Shown: positions 7,403-15,703 of the stretch, in pieces
Numbering within the stretch: position 1 is the stretch's first letter
Layout of the letters: each line of letters opens with the position of its first letter
Translations under genes and position numbers: made by a program
Notes under the pieces: model-generated
Database searches by the model: none
Told to the model about the DNA's origin: nothing
Seen by the model: the letters and a program-made list of their open reading frames with translations, nothing else
Source of the DNA: Chloroflexota bacterium
GTDB lineage: Bacteria > Chloroflexota > Ktedonobacteria > Ktedonobacterales > Ktedonobacteraceae
Length of the DNA stretch: 22,432 bases
Assembly (NCBI GenBank): GCA_005881495.1
Contig: VBHI01000302.1
Location: 1 to 22,432, forward strand
Reading direction: 5' to 3'

Positions 7403-7445
7403 CTTTCAAGCGATCTAAGGTGTAATGGGGTGCAGCCAACCAGCC

Positions 7446-7747
7446 GTAGGGGCCGATTTATCGCGCCCATCGCCGATTCATCGGCCCTTATACGCATCAA
7501 CCGAAGCTGCCTCACCGTGTCACCCCATTCACTTCGTTCAGGGCAAGCTCTGAGCCACAGCGAAGGGTCTGTCTGGATGGGCCTCGAGATGCTTCGCGGA
7601 GTTGACACTGAGCGGAGCGAATGTGCTCAGCATGACAGGGCCGTCCTCCTGCCGCGCCATACCAGCCACTACTCACCACCCTCGCCCCTACAGCATTTGA
7701 TGGGTTTTTCCTAGGTTGATGCATATCACCGCTGATTCATCGGCCCC
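7446..7747. repeat. Dispersed-repeat cluster between tnpB element and murF
   Basis: This gene-free block is bounded by GTAGGGGC (7446-7453) and its inverse GCCCCTAC (7684-7691). It contains the small hairpin motif CCGATTYATCGG three times: 7454-7463, the perfect GCCGAT-TC-ATCGGC at 7472-7485, and a one-mismatch copy at 7731-7744. A second repeat type fills 7518-7640, with the imperfect arms TTCACTTCGTTCAG (7528-7541) and CTGAGCGGAGCGAA (7608-7621). Similar short repeats are scattered in Chloroflexota genomes. Open frames across it are not gene-like. Confidence 0.6.
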
Positions 7748-7838
7748 CTCATCGCCGTCACCACTCCCTTTTAGCTGATACCCCACAAACATTTCATACA
7801 CTCTGTATAGTGCACCAGTATATCACGCTACCCAACTA

Positions 7839-7847
7839 TGATATAAT
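7839..7847 (+). promoter_or_regulatory. Extended -10 promoter of murF
   Basis: TGATATAAT is a perfect extended -10 (TGn + TATAAT) 38 bp upstream of the murF ATG at 7885. No good -35 is seen 16-18 bp upstream. Its location inside the longer open frame argues against the GTG start at 7810. Confidence 0.55.
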
Positions 7848-7884
7848 CAGCACAACTAAAACAAAGAGCAACAAGAGGACACCG

Positions 7885-9309
7885 ATGTTCACCCTCAACG
7901 ATATACTACATAGCGATGACGGAACGCTCCGTTTCCACAATGGCATAGCCGCCAATCCAGAACAGCTCTTTCCCTCTGCACATCACGACAGCCGCCAGGT
8001 TGGGCGGGGAGATCTTTTTGTCGCTATAAAGGGAGAGCGCGTCGACGGACATAGTTTCATTCCAAACGTGGCACAGGTAGGCGCCGGCGCTGTGCTTTGC
8101 ACCGAGCCTTCAAGCGATGTTCCCGCTGATTTTCTACAGATCGTTGTGCCAGATGTTGTAAAAACCCTGCACGCGACCGCTCGCGCCCGCGCTCAACGCC
8201 AGAAAAACACAACTTTCATTGGTATTACAGGCAGCAACGGCAAGACCAGTACCAAAGAAGCCGTCGCTGCTGTGCTCAGTCAGCACGGCTCCACGCTCAA
8301 GACATACGCATCCTATAATAATGAACTAGGCTATCCGCTGACTCTCCTGCGCCTGGAACCCCAGCACCGCTACGCCGTTTTAGAGATGGGCGCCCAGTGG
8401 GTAGGTGAGCTAACGTGGCTCTGCGAGACGATTGCTACGCCAAACTGGTCCATTATCACGAACGTGGGCGCGGCCCACCTGGGCTATTTTGGCTCGCAGG
8501 AGCGGGTTATTCTCGCTAAGAGCGAGCTGGCGGCAGCACTGCCAGATGATGGCATTGCTATCCTCAACTATGACGATAGCAATGTACGGGCGATGAGCGA
8601 GAAAACGCAAGCCCAGGTCTTATATTATGGTCTTGGCGAGGGCGCTGAGGTGCGCGGCAGTGATATCGGCGGTGATACGTTGCGAGGACGCCACTTTACC
8701 CTCAGTTACCAGGGCGAACAGGTACATATACAGTTGCGAATCCCGGGAGAGCACGGCGTCACCATTGCGCTCGCCGCCGCTGCCGCCGGCTGCGCCGCGA
8801 ATATGTCGCTGCAAGACATACGGGAAGCACTGGAGGCTCTGGCTCCCGCGAAGGGACGCGGAGAGATCAAAGCTGGCCCTCATGGGAGTATGCTTATTGA
8901 TGACACATATAATGCAAATCGCCAATCGATTATCGCCATTACCACTGCTATGCGCGACGCCTCCATTGCCTCTGGGGGAAAACGCTGGGTCGTCCTGGGA
9001 GACATTTTCGAGTTAGGTCCATACTCACGAGCGGAGCACTGCTCGAGCGGAGAGGCTCTAGTAGACGTTGTCGATTACCTCGTTGCCATCGGCGATGAGG
9101 CGCGCTACTACATCGAGGGAGCCATTCGAGCCGGAATGCCAGCAGAGCATATCTATTACTTCGACGCCGATGTTGAAAATAGCATAGAACTGGAGGCGAC
9201 CAAACGCGCTGCCGCCGAACTCCTCAAACTGGAAGTGAAAAGCTGCGACATGCTTCTACTCAAGGGGTCACGAGGTATGCGCATAGAAACCATGCTCGAT
9301 ATGCTGTAG
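7885..9309 (+). CDS. murF: UDP-N-acetylmuramoyl-tripeptide--D-alanyl-D-alanine ligase
   Basis: The 474-residue Mur ligase adds D-Ala-D-Ala to UDP-MurNAc-tripeptide in the cytoplasm, the last soluble step of peptidoglycan precursor synthesis. Visible motifs are the P-loop GITGSNGKTSTKE (113-125), YNNELGYPLTLL (about 144-155), EMGA (167-170), AHLGYFGS, the lysine of LAKSEL (K212, the usual carbamylated position) and LIDDTYNAN (337-345). The central GxHNxxNALAA block is changed to GEHGVTIALAA, which is unusual. ATG at 7885 is chosen over the upstream GTG because AGGA lies 5 nt before it and the N-terminus MFTLNDIL matches the family. ddl follows after a 334-bp repeat-filled gap. Confidence 0.92.
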   Translation: MFTLNDILHSDDGTLRFHNGIAANPEQLFPSAHHDSRQVGRGDLFVAIKGERVDGHSFIPNVAQVGAGAVLCTEPSSDVPADFLQIVVPDVVKTLHATARARAQRQKNTTFIGITGSNGKTSTKEAVAAVLSQHGSTLKTYASYNNELGYPLTLLRLEPQHRYAVLEMGAQWVGELTWLCETIATPNWSIITNVGAAHLGYFGSQERVILAKSELAAALPDDGIAILNYDDSNVRAMSEKTQAQVLYYGLGEGAEVRGSDIGGDTLRGRHFTLSYQGEQVHIQLRIPGEHGVTIALAAAAAGCAANMSLQDIREALEALAPAKGRGEIKAGPHGSMLIDDTYNANRQSIIAITTAMRDASIASGGKRWVVLGDIFELGPYSRAEHCSSGEALVDVVDYLVAIGDEARYYIEGAIRAGMPAEHIYYFDADVENSIELEATKRAAAELLKLEVKSCDMLLLKGSRGMRIETMLDML

Positions 9310-9330
9310 GGACCCGATTTATCGCGTCCC
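9309..9330. repeat. Hairpin repeat at the murF stop codon
   Basis: GGGAC-C-CGAT, a TT loop, then ATCG-C-GTCCC forms a hairpin that starts on the last base of the murF stop. It is the same motif family as the copies at 7454-7485 and 7731-7747 (CCGATTTATCG core, flanked by GTAGGG). It could act as a weak terminator or mRNA 3' stabiliser. Confidence 0.5.
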
Positions 9331-9397
9331 ACGAGGGGCCGGGCTTTCAACAGTAGGTTTTTTGGGGCAGATCGTCACATCCGTAGGGGCTTCACAG

Positions 9398-9537
9398 TCG
9401 TAGGGGCGGGAGAGGGGCGCGGTGGAGTGGGGACGCTTGCGTCGCCCATGGGGGGCAGAGGCGAAGCGACAGGGAAACAGGACGCCGGGCGACCCAAGGG
9501 TCCCCACCCTTCTTCCCTGCCACCCCCGCCCCTACGA
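9398..9537. repeat. MITE-like foldback element between murF and ddl
   Basis: A perfect 13-bp inverted repeat, TCGTAGGGGCGGG (9398-9410) and CCCGCCCCTACGA (9525-9537), bounds about 140 bp. Inside, GTGGGGAC (9427-9434) pairs with GTCCCCAC (9500-9507), and GTCGCCC (9441-9447) pairs with GGGCGAC (9487-9493), so nested arms continue inward. It contains no gene. The ends share GTAGGGGC with the cluster at 7446-7691. The whole 9310-9643 spacer holds only repeats and the ddl leader. Confidence 0.6.
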
Positions 9538-9643
9538 GACGAACCCGCTTCCCTGCTCGTTTCACAAACTACCTACCCTTGAAAGGCGGGGCTGGCTGCG
9601 GCATACAAGAATTTTGGAGTGACAATAGTGAACGGATAGATAC

Positions 9644-10771
9644 ATGGCCCAGAAAAAGCTACGCATCGGCCTCATTTTTGGGGGGCGCTCAGGCGAACAC
9701 GAAGTATCACTGGCCTCGGCAACCTCCGTGATGGCGAATCTCGATAAAAAGAAATACGAGGTCGTACCTATTGGTATCACCAAAGAAGGTGGTTGGCTAC
9801 TCGGTACTGAACCTGCGCGCTTAATGGCGGCTGAGCAACACATCAACCATACGGAGAATACAGAGACGGAGACGACGACTGCTGTGACGCTTACAGGCGA
9901 TCCTCGTATGCGCCGCCTCATTCCCCTTGAGAGCGGCGAACAACTCCAGGACAACGGTGCGTTAGATGTCATCTTTCCCGTGCTGCATGGCCCCTATGGC
10001 GAAGATGGCACGCTGCAAGGGCTACTTGATATGGCGGATGTCCCTTATGTCGGCTGCGGCGTGCTTGGTTCCGCGCTGGGCATGGACAAAGAAAAGATGA
10101 AGATGGTCTTTCAAGCCGTTGGCCTACCGAGCGTTGACTACCTGGTCTACCGGCGCAACGAGTGGGAGCGCTCACCCAAAACGATTATGAATGCGATCGA
10201 GCAGCGCCTGGGCTATCCCTGCTTCGTCAAACCGGTGAATCTTGGCTCAAGCGTTGGCATTAACAAGGCGCATGATCGCGCTGAACTGGAACACGCCATC
10301 AACGTAGCGGCGGAGTATGATCGCAAGATAATTATTGACCGTGGCATCAATTGTCGTGAGCTTGAATGCGCGGTCCTGGGCAACGATGAGCCGCTCGCCT
10401 CGGTCGTCGGCGAGGTTATCGCCAGCAACGAATTTTACGACTATCACGCCAAGTACCTTGATAACAAATCCCAGGTGATTATCCCTGCCGATATTTCCCA
10501 GGCCACGGCGGAAGAGGTGCGCCGCCAGGCAGTGACAGCCTTCCTGGCCCTTGACCTCAGCGGACTCGCCCGCGTAGACTTCTTCTTAGAGAAAGAGAGC
10601 GGGCAAGTCTATATCAACGAAGTCAATACCATGCCAGGATTTACCCAGATCAGCATGTATCCCAAGCTGTGGGAGGCGAGCGGCCTGACCTATGCGCAAT
10701 TGCTCGATCGTCTCGTCGAGTTAGCGATAGAACGGCACCAGGATAAGCAACGCAATCGAACAAGTCGTTAA
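9644..10771 (+). CDS. ddl: D-alanine--D-alanine ligase
   Basis: The 375-residue ATP-grasp enzyme joins two D-alanines for MurF. Motifs in order: [10 protein letters not shown] (13-22), HGPYGEDG (115-122), [11 protein letters not shown] (196-206), EFYDYHAKY (263-271), RVDFF (310-314) and [10 protein letters not shown] (325-334). The Tyr of EFYDYHAKY is the form seen in D-Ala-D-Ala rather than D-Ala-D-Lac ligases. A low-complexity Thr/Glu stretch (about 70-83, [10 protein letters not shown]) sits in the N-terminal domain and is probably a surface loop. ATG at 9644 fits the family start ([10 protein letters not shown]); the Shine-Dalgarno signal is weak (GGAT). It lies in the murF, kinase and epimerase block and supplies the MurF substrate. 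Confidence 0.94.
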   Translation: MAQKKLRIGLIFGGRSGEHEVSLASATSVMANLDKKKYEVVPIGITKEGGWLLGTEPARLMAAEQHINHTENTETETTTAVTLTGDPRMRRLIPLESGEQLQDNGALDVIFPVLHGPYGEDGTLQGLLDMADVPYVGCGVLGSALGMDKEKMKMVFQAVGLPSVDYLVYRRNEWERSPKTIMNAIEQRLGYPCFVKPVNLGSSVGINKAHDRAELEHAINVAAEYDRKIIIDRGINCRELECAVLGNDEPLASVVGEVIASNEFYDYHAKYLDNKSQVIIPADISQATAEEVRRQAVTAFLALDLSGLARVDFFLEKESGQVYINEVNTMPGFTQISMYPKLWEASGLTYAQLLDRLVELAIERHQDKQRNRTSR

Positions 10772-10774
10772 CCT

Positions 10775-10797
10775 GGTAGAATACCGTTATTCTCACC
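10775..10797. other. Small hairpin between ddl and the kinase gene
   Basis: GGTAGAATA (10775-10783) pairs with TATTCTCACC (10788-10797) with one bulged base and a 4-nt loop. It lies 4-26 bp after the ddl stop. No T-run follows, so it may be an attenuator, an operator dyad or chance. Confidence 0.3.
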
Positions 10798-10843
10798 AGA
10801 AAACTGTATGAAAGCATTTGCAAGTGACCAGAGAGGTAAAGGG

Positions 10844-12793
10844 ATGCCGCTAGACGGGCTGCACATCGGCCGTTATCACCTGCTACGCCTGATTGGCAGT
10901 GGCGGCATGGGTGAGGTCTACCTTGCCGAAGATACGCGCATTAACCGGCAGGTGGCTATCAAGGTCATCCGTGGCGAAGCTATCCCCTATCTCGATACCA
11001 ATCCTTCCCAGGATGCCGCCCGCCTCTTCGAGCGTGAAGCCAAAGCTATCGCCAGGCTCAATCATTCGCATATTCTTCCCCTCTTTGACTATGGTGAGGA
11101 CATCGTCAACGAGACTCTGCTCACGTACATGGTGATGCCCTATTGCCAGGGAGGCTCCCTTGATGCCTGGCTACGGCCAAAGAGTGAGCGGCGGTCTTTG
11201 CCACCGCAAGAGGCTGCCTACCTGCTCAACCAGGCCTCCGACGCCCTACAGTACGCTCATGACCAGCAGATCATTCACCAGGACGTCAAACCCTCGAACT
11301 TCCTCATCCGCGCGATAAGAGAGACAGGGCTGCCAGACCTGCTTTTAACCGATTTCGGCGTGGCCAAATTTATCGCGGCCAACTCCAGTAATAGCCAATC
11401 CATCCGCGGCACTCCATCTTATATGGCTCCCGAGCAGTGGGAGGGGAATCCTGTTACCGAGACCGATCAATATGCGCTTGCCATAATGGCCTATCAACTT
11501 GTCACCGGGCGCCTGCCCTTTCAAGGGGGGCCGGGGCAGATGATGTACCAGCACCTTACCAACGAGCCGCAGCCCCCCAGCACACATATGCCCTCTTTAC
11601 CTGCGGACGTTGACACCGTCATTTTACATGCCCTGGCGAAAAAACCCGAGGATCGTTTCGCCTCTATTTCTGCCTTCGCGCGCGCTTTCCAGCAGGCAAC
11701 AAAGGATAGCAATTCCACTGTCTTCCAGTTCACGCTACAAAGCACCAATGTTCCATCGACCGTGCAAGCGCAAGACAGGCCTGCCGGCAAAGATCTCTAT
11801 GCAACCGCTGCTGGCCTGCCTCAAGAAGATCGCCGCCCTTCGCTCCCCACAAGCGATAATAATAAAGTGATTGTCGGTGACAAAGCGGTGATCACTGATG
11901 ATGGATCACAGCCGGGGGGGGAAAGCTTAACTGTCAATGATAAGATCCCTGCGACCCGCGGAGACGACAGGGGAAACAGGACCAGCGGTAAGCAGGGCCG
12001 CCGCTCATCTCTGAGCATGGGAAGAGTAATCCTTCTCGTACTGCTGGCTCTCATCCTGATCGCAGCCAGCTTTGCATCCTTCTATTTCATTATAGGGCCG
12101 AAGTTACTCTACCCAACCGGCCCAAACACAACCGCTACTGCACAGGCACAGGCCAGTGCCAATGCACTCGCAACCTCCAGGGCACTCTCCGCCAGCGCAA
12201 CAGCACAGGGTAGAGCTACGGCAACAGCGGAAGCCAATCCCTATCCTCCCAACAGCGGCACACTCGCCATCAACGACCCATTGAGCAACAATAGCAAAGG
12301 CTATGGGTGGGAGGAAGGAGAGAGAGACGGAGGGTTCTGCACCTTTACCGGAGGAACCTACCACTCCATCATACCGCAAAGTGGGGTTTTTCACTCCTGC
12401 CTTGCCCTGGCAACGCATTTTACTGATTTTGCCTTTGAAGTGCAGGCAGCTGTCATTTCAGGCACTTCGAGCGGTATAGTCTTTCGCGCAGACCGAGCGA
12501 CCACGCACTTGTATTACTTCATTCTTGACGAGCGTGGAAACTTCTATCTGAAAGTCTACTTCGATAAATTCGGTACCTCCAGCGTCATAGCAAGCGGCTC
12601 CAATCCTGCTATCAACGCCGATGGTCACAATCTGATCGCGGTTGTGGCGCGCGGCAGCCAGGTCGATTTGTATGTCAACAGGCACCTTATTAAAACGCTG
12701 AGTGATACTACTTTCAGCTCAGGCCAAATTGGTGTCGTTGTACTCGCGGGCGAAGTCGCCTTTAGTAACGCAAGAGTATGGAAACTCTCATAA
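10844..12793 (+). CDS. Transmembrane Ser/Thr protein kinase with extracellular lectin-like sensor
   Basis: The 649-residue product has a cytoplasmic PknB-like kinase domain: G-loop GSGGMGEVY (18-26), Lys of VAIKV (40), HQDVKPSN (145-152), DFGVAK (170-175) and MAPEQ (194-198). A charged linker, one membrane helix (about 393-416), a Thr/Ala/Ser-rich outer stalk (about 427-466) and a beta-rich outer domain (471-649) follow. The outer domain resembles the concanavalin-like/DUF1080 fold and has two cysteines (499, 519). The usual HRD is HQD, so it is a non-RD kinase, possibly activated without activation-loop phosphorylation. ATG at 10844 is chosen over 10808 because GAGAGG lies 7 nt before it. 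Its place between ddl and a muropeptide epimerase suggests wall or sugar sensing; the ligand is unknown. Confidence 0.88.
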   Translation: MPLDGLHIGRYHLLRLIGSGGMGEVYLAEDTRINRQVAIKVIRGEAIPYLDTNPSQDAARLFEREAKAIARLNHSHILPLFDYGEDIVNETLLTYMVMPYCQGGSLDAWLRPKSERRSLPPQEAAYLLNQASDALQYAHDQQIIHQDVKPSNFLIRAIRETGLPDLLLTDFGVAKFIAANSSNSQSIRGTPSYMAPEQWEGNPVTETDQYALAIMAYQLVTGRLPFQGGPGQMMYQHLTNEPQPPSTHMPSLPADVDTVILHALAKKPEDRFASISAFARAFQQATKDSNSTVFQFTLQSTNVPSTVQAQDRPAGKDLYATAAGLPQEDRRPSLPTSDNNKVIVGDKAVITDDGSQPGGESLTVNDKIPATRGDDRGNRTSGKQGRRSSLSMGRVILLVLLALILIAASFASFYFIIGPKLLYPTGPNTTATAQAQASANALATSRALSASATAQGRATATAEANPYPPNSGTLAINDPLSNNSKGYGWEEGERDGGFCTFTGGTYHSIIPQSGVFHSCLALATHFTDFAFEVQAAVISGTSSGIVFRADRATTHLYYFILDERGNFYLKVYFDKFGTSSVIASGSNPAINADGHNLIAVVARGSQVDLYVNRHLIKTLSDTTFSSGQIGVVVLAGEVAFSNARVWKLS

Positions 12794-12820
12794 TGCCTCA
12801 TCACGGTGAAAGGACCAGCT

Positions 12821-13903
12821 ATGTCACGCACCACTATCCGTTCCGTTAGCGTCGAACCCTTGAATATTCCTCTGCTGGAGCCATTCACTATCGCCACCGG
12901 CACAACCAGCGAGGCGAACAATGTGCTCATTACCATCACACTTGCGGATGGCAGCATTGGGTATGGTGAATGCGCTCCCTTTTCGCCCAGTACAGGTGAA
13001 ACGCAGGAAACCGCGCTCTCCGCCGCCCAGGGCTGCGCGGAACTGATCAAAGGGAAGGACGCCGCCCACTGGCGCGCGCTCTCGAAGTTGATACGCAGTG
13101 TCTACTTCAGCCAGGGAACGGCTATCGCGGGCATAGAGATGGCGCTGCTGGACGCGCTTACACACTCTTACGGCATCCCACTGTATGTTTTCTTCGGCGG
13201 TGCGAGCACTTTTGTGGAAACCGATATGAGCATCCCCATGGTAAGCCCTGAACGGGGCTATGACCTGGCAAAAGAAACGGTTGTGCGCGGCATCACCAGC
13301 ATTAAGATCAAGGTCGGCGGCGATCTACGCGATGATGTGGCACGCGTCGAGGCTATTCGTGAAGGCGCACCAAATGTTGGCCTGATACTTGATGCCAACC
13401 AGGGTTACACAGCGAACGAGGCGCTGCTCTGTTTAGAAGCCCTGGATAACCGCGATATTCGCCCCATGCTCATGGAACAACCCGTGCACAAGGACGATCA
13501 CGAGGGGTTGCGTTACGTGACACAGCACACCACTGTGCCCATTGCCGCCGACGAAAGCGCCTACAGCGCCGCCAATGTCGCGCATTTAATCGCTATGGGG
13601 GCAGTCAACGTGGTGAATATCAAGCTCATGAAATCTGGTTTTGTGGAAGCGCTGGATATCGCCGCCGTTTGCCGTGCCACGCATACCCAGTTAATGATAG
13701 GCGCGATGATTGAGTCACGTCTTGCCATTGCCGCTGCCGCCCACTTTGTTGCCGGCCTGGGAGGCTTCCGCTTCGTCGACCTCGACACTCCTATGTTACT
13801 GGCGGAGGACCCCTTTACTGGCGGATACGAGCAGCGAGGCGGCATGTATGATGTATCGGGTGTAATAAGCGGGCTGGGGATAGAAAAAAGAGCTGGCACT
13901 TAG
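12821..13903 (+). CDS. Dipeptide epimerase (L-Ala-D/L-Glu epimerase-like, enolase superfamily)
   Basis: The 360-residue enolase-superfamily protein has the muconate-lactonizing/dipeptide epimerase set: K162 and K164 in IKIKVGG, metal ligands D191 (LDANQGY), E219 (MEQPV) and D244 (AADES), and the second base K268 (NIKLMKSG). A DLD near 320-322 is placed like the DxD that binds the dipeptide ammonium group in L-Ala-D/L-Glu epimerases. Such enzymes recycle murein peptides by converting L-Ala-D-Glu to L-Ala-L-Glu. ATG at 12821 has GAAAGGA 6 nt upstream; an in-frame GTG (12806) overlaps that signal and is less likely. It follows the kinase gene by 27 bp and is probably co-transcribed. Other dipeptide specificities are possible. 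Confidence 0.85.
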   Translation: MSRTTIRSVSVEPLNIPLLEPFTIATGTTSEANNVLITITLADGSIGYGECAPFSPSTGETQETALSAAQGCAELIKGKDAAHWRALSKLIRSVYFSQGTAIAGIEMALLDALTHSYGIPLYVFFGGASTFVETDMSIPMVSPERGYDLAKETVVRGITSIKIKVGGDLRDDVARVEAIREGAPNVGLILDANQGYTANEALLCLEALDNRDIRPMLMEQPVHKDDHEGLRYVTQHTTVPIAADESAYSAANVAHLIAMGAVNVVNIKLMKSGFVEALDIAAVCRATHTQLMIGAMIESRLAIAAAAHFVAGLGGFRFVDLDTPMLLAEDPFTGGYEQRGGMYDVSGVISGLGIEKRAGT

Positions 13904-13958
13904 AGAAACTAATCATAGAAAACGTAGAGGACAGTGGAGGATTTTCTCACCACGATCT

Positions 13959-13993
13959 CACTATGAACTGGTTGATACAGCCAGTTCATAGTG
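13959..13993. terminator. Perfect 13-bp hairpin between convergent genes
   Basis: CACTATGAACTGG (13959-13971) and CCAGTTCATAGTG (13981-13993) pair perfectly around a 9-nt loop. It lies between the epimerase stop (+, 13903) and the symporter stop (-, 14026) and probably ends transcription from both sides. No T-run is present. Confidence 0.65.
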
Positions 13994-14025
13994 GTTAATG
14001 TCGCCACCATTCCTATGCTTCAAAT

Positions 14026-15609
14026 TTAACCAAAGGCCTCTCGTCCTGTCTCAACTGGCAAAGCCTCTTCCTCGTCGTAATCGGTGGGAGCGGTCAAATC
14101 GGGTCCGCGTTTCAGGCCAGTTACATTGAAGATTGGAGTGAGCACTATAGCCAGGACAAGATTCACAATGATTGCTGCAAAAGCAGCATACATGGGAGGA
14201 ATGCTTAGCGATCCGATTGATATCGCATACACCGCCTTGTATCCGGCTGCAACAAACATAAGAGTGCCTAAAACCATTGACACGATCCAACCAATAAGTA
14301 ATGCCCAGCGATTGAACCAGTTCGTGTAGAGGCCCAGGAAGACAGAGGGAAGCGTCTGGAGTATCCAGATACCCCCAAGCAGTTGAAAGTTAATGATCTG
14401 CTGAGTAGGAATATAGATAATAAAGAGCAGTGCTCCAAATTTCACCACAAATGAGGCCCACTTGGCAACTTGCGATTCCTCGCGGCCACTCGCGTCCTTC
14501 CTGATATACTGCTTGTAGATATTCCTGGTGAACAGGTTGGCTGCTGCAATGGACATCACAGCGGCGGGAACCAGCGCGCCAATCGAGATGGCAGCGAAGG
14601 CAAATCCTGCAAACCAGGACGGGAAAAAAGCATTGAACAGCGCGGGTACAGCACCATTGCTTCCGAATCCAGCCAGGGGTTTTACATTTGCGGCAATTGC
14701 CATATAGCCGGTCAATGCAAGCAAGCCAAGCATCAATGAATAGATGGGCAAGAGGGCTGTGTTGCGCTTAACTACCTTCTGGCTGTTGCTACTCAAAACG
14801 CCTGTGAGTGCATGTGGGTACAGGAACAACGCCAGGGCAGAGCCTAGCGCCAGTGTCGTATACGCCAGGTACTGTTTTTGGTTAAGGATCTCGAAGAACG
14901 TCTTCGGATTGGCGACGGCTTTTGTATGGACTGCCGCAAAGATGTTTCCAAAACCACCGAGCCTGATCGGAATATAAATGATTGTGACGAACAATACGAT
15001 GAAAATCATCAAGTCTTTCACCAGCGCAATCATTGCCGGAGCCCGCAGTCCACTTGTGTAGGTGTAGGCTGCGAGGATAATAAACGCGATAATCAGCGGA
15101 ATATCAACATTCACGCCAAATATCGGGAGTGTGAGAGGAATACCAAGCGCAGCTAAGGAGACCTGTATACCATACATCTGCAAGGCGATGTAGGGCAAGG
15201 TCGCCAGGATGCCTGTAAAAGCCATAGCCAGAGCGAGTCCATTGCTGCCAAAGCGATCTTTGACAAAGTCGGCAGCGGTCATATAGCCGCGTTGCTTGCA
15301 TACCGACCAGAATTTGGGCATCAAGACAAAGATCAAAGGGTAAACCAGAATGGTGTAGGGCACAGCGAACCAGCCATTCAAAGCGCCCAATCCGTACATT
15401 GCAGCAGGCACAGCAATGAAGGTATAAGCTGTATAAAGGTCACCGCCCAGCAGGAACCATGTAACTACTGTGCCGAAGCGCCGTCCGGCTAACCCCCACT
15501 CGTTAAGCAGGTTAAGATCGCCTCGACGCCAGCGAGAAGCTACAAAACCCAGGACTGTAACAAGAAGAAAGAAGAAAATGAAGACACTCAGTGCAACCCA
15601 GTTAATCAT
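14026..15609 (-). CDS. Sodium:solute symporter (SSS family)
   Basis: The 527-residue protein has about 13 hydrophobic segments. It starts MINWVALSVFIFFFLLVTVL, followed by the GLAGRRFGTVVTWFLLGGDLYTAY-type TM1-TM2 region that marks the SSS family. The acidic C-terminus (YDEEEALPVETGREAFG) is cytoplasmic. SSS proteins use the Na+ gradient to import small organic solutes. Family members with an adjacent DUF3311 gene are often annotated as monocarboxylate or amino acid uptake systems, but the substrate cannot be read here. The start ATG has GGGAGG 8 nt upstream. The DUF3311 gene precedes it by 94 bp on the same strand and probably forms an operon with it. Confidence 0.88.
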   Translation of the reverse strand: MINWVALSVFIFFFLLVTVLGFVASRWRRGDLNLLNEWGLAGRRFGTVVTWFLLGGDLYTAYTFIAVPAAMYGLGALNGWFAVPYTILVYPLIFVLMPKFWSVCKQRGYMTAADFVKDRFGSNGLALAMAFTGILATLPYIALQMYGIQVSLAALGIPLTLPIFGVNVDIPLIIAFIILAAYTYTSGLRAPAMIALVKDLMIFIVLFVTIIYIPIRLGGFGNIFAAVHTKAVANPKTFFEILNQKQYLAYTTLALGSALALFLYPHALTGVLSSNSQKVVKRNTALLPIYSLMLGLLALTGYMAIAANVKPLAGFGSNGAVPALFNAFFPSWFAGFAFAAISIGALVPAAVMSIAAANLFTRNIYKQYIRKDASGREESQVAKWASFVVKFGALLFIIYIPTQQIINFQLLGGIWILQTLPSVFLGLYTNWFNRWALLIGWIVSMVLGTLMFVAAGYKAVYAISIGSLSIPPMYAAFAAIIVNLVLAIVLTPIFNVTGLKRGPDLTAPTDYDEEEALPVETGREAFG

Positions 15610-15703
15610 CGATGATTCCTCCCTTACTCGATACTTTGATCTTCAATGCAAATGTAAGGCATCACGCGACATTGGCATAATACACCTGTCCTAACTTGCT
15701 TGC

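Larger units (their letters stand above)
5945..7410 (-). mobile_element. IS200/IS605-family element (tnpB-only, IS1341-like) with RHH gene
   Basis: The element is read on the minus strand. The left end has a subterminal hairpin at 7382-7402, followed by the RHH gene, tnpB, an omega-RNA-like region, and a right-end hairpin at 5950-5970. There are no terminal inverted repeats, as usual for this family. No tnpA (HUH transposase) is present, so movement would need a TnpA in trans. The exact ends cannot be fixed from one copy; 5945 and 7410 are estimates. Confidence 0.7.

Noticed and set aside
7355..7724. Open frames on both strands in the repeat block (119, 76 and 70 codons)
   Set aside because: They cover dispersed repeats and show no protein-like pattern or ribosome binding site.
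7446..7747. Possible CRISPR array from the repeated CCGATTYATCGG motifs
   Set aside because: The copies are only about 12 bp, irregularly spaced and palindromic, with no constant spacer length and no cas genes.
7810..7884. Longer murF N-terminus from GTG at 7810
   Set aside because: The extra 25 residues span a perfect extended -10 box and do not resemble MurF; ATG at 7885 has AGGA at good spacing.
9319..9622. Frames of 62-66 codons in the murF-ddl spacer
   Set aside because: They lie in the foldback repeat; Pro/Arg-rich composition follows from the GC-rich palindrome.
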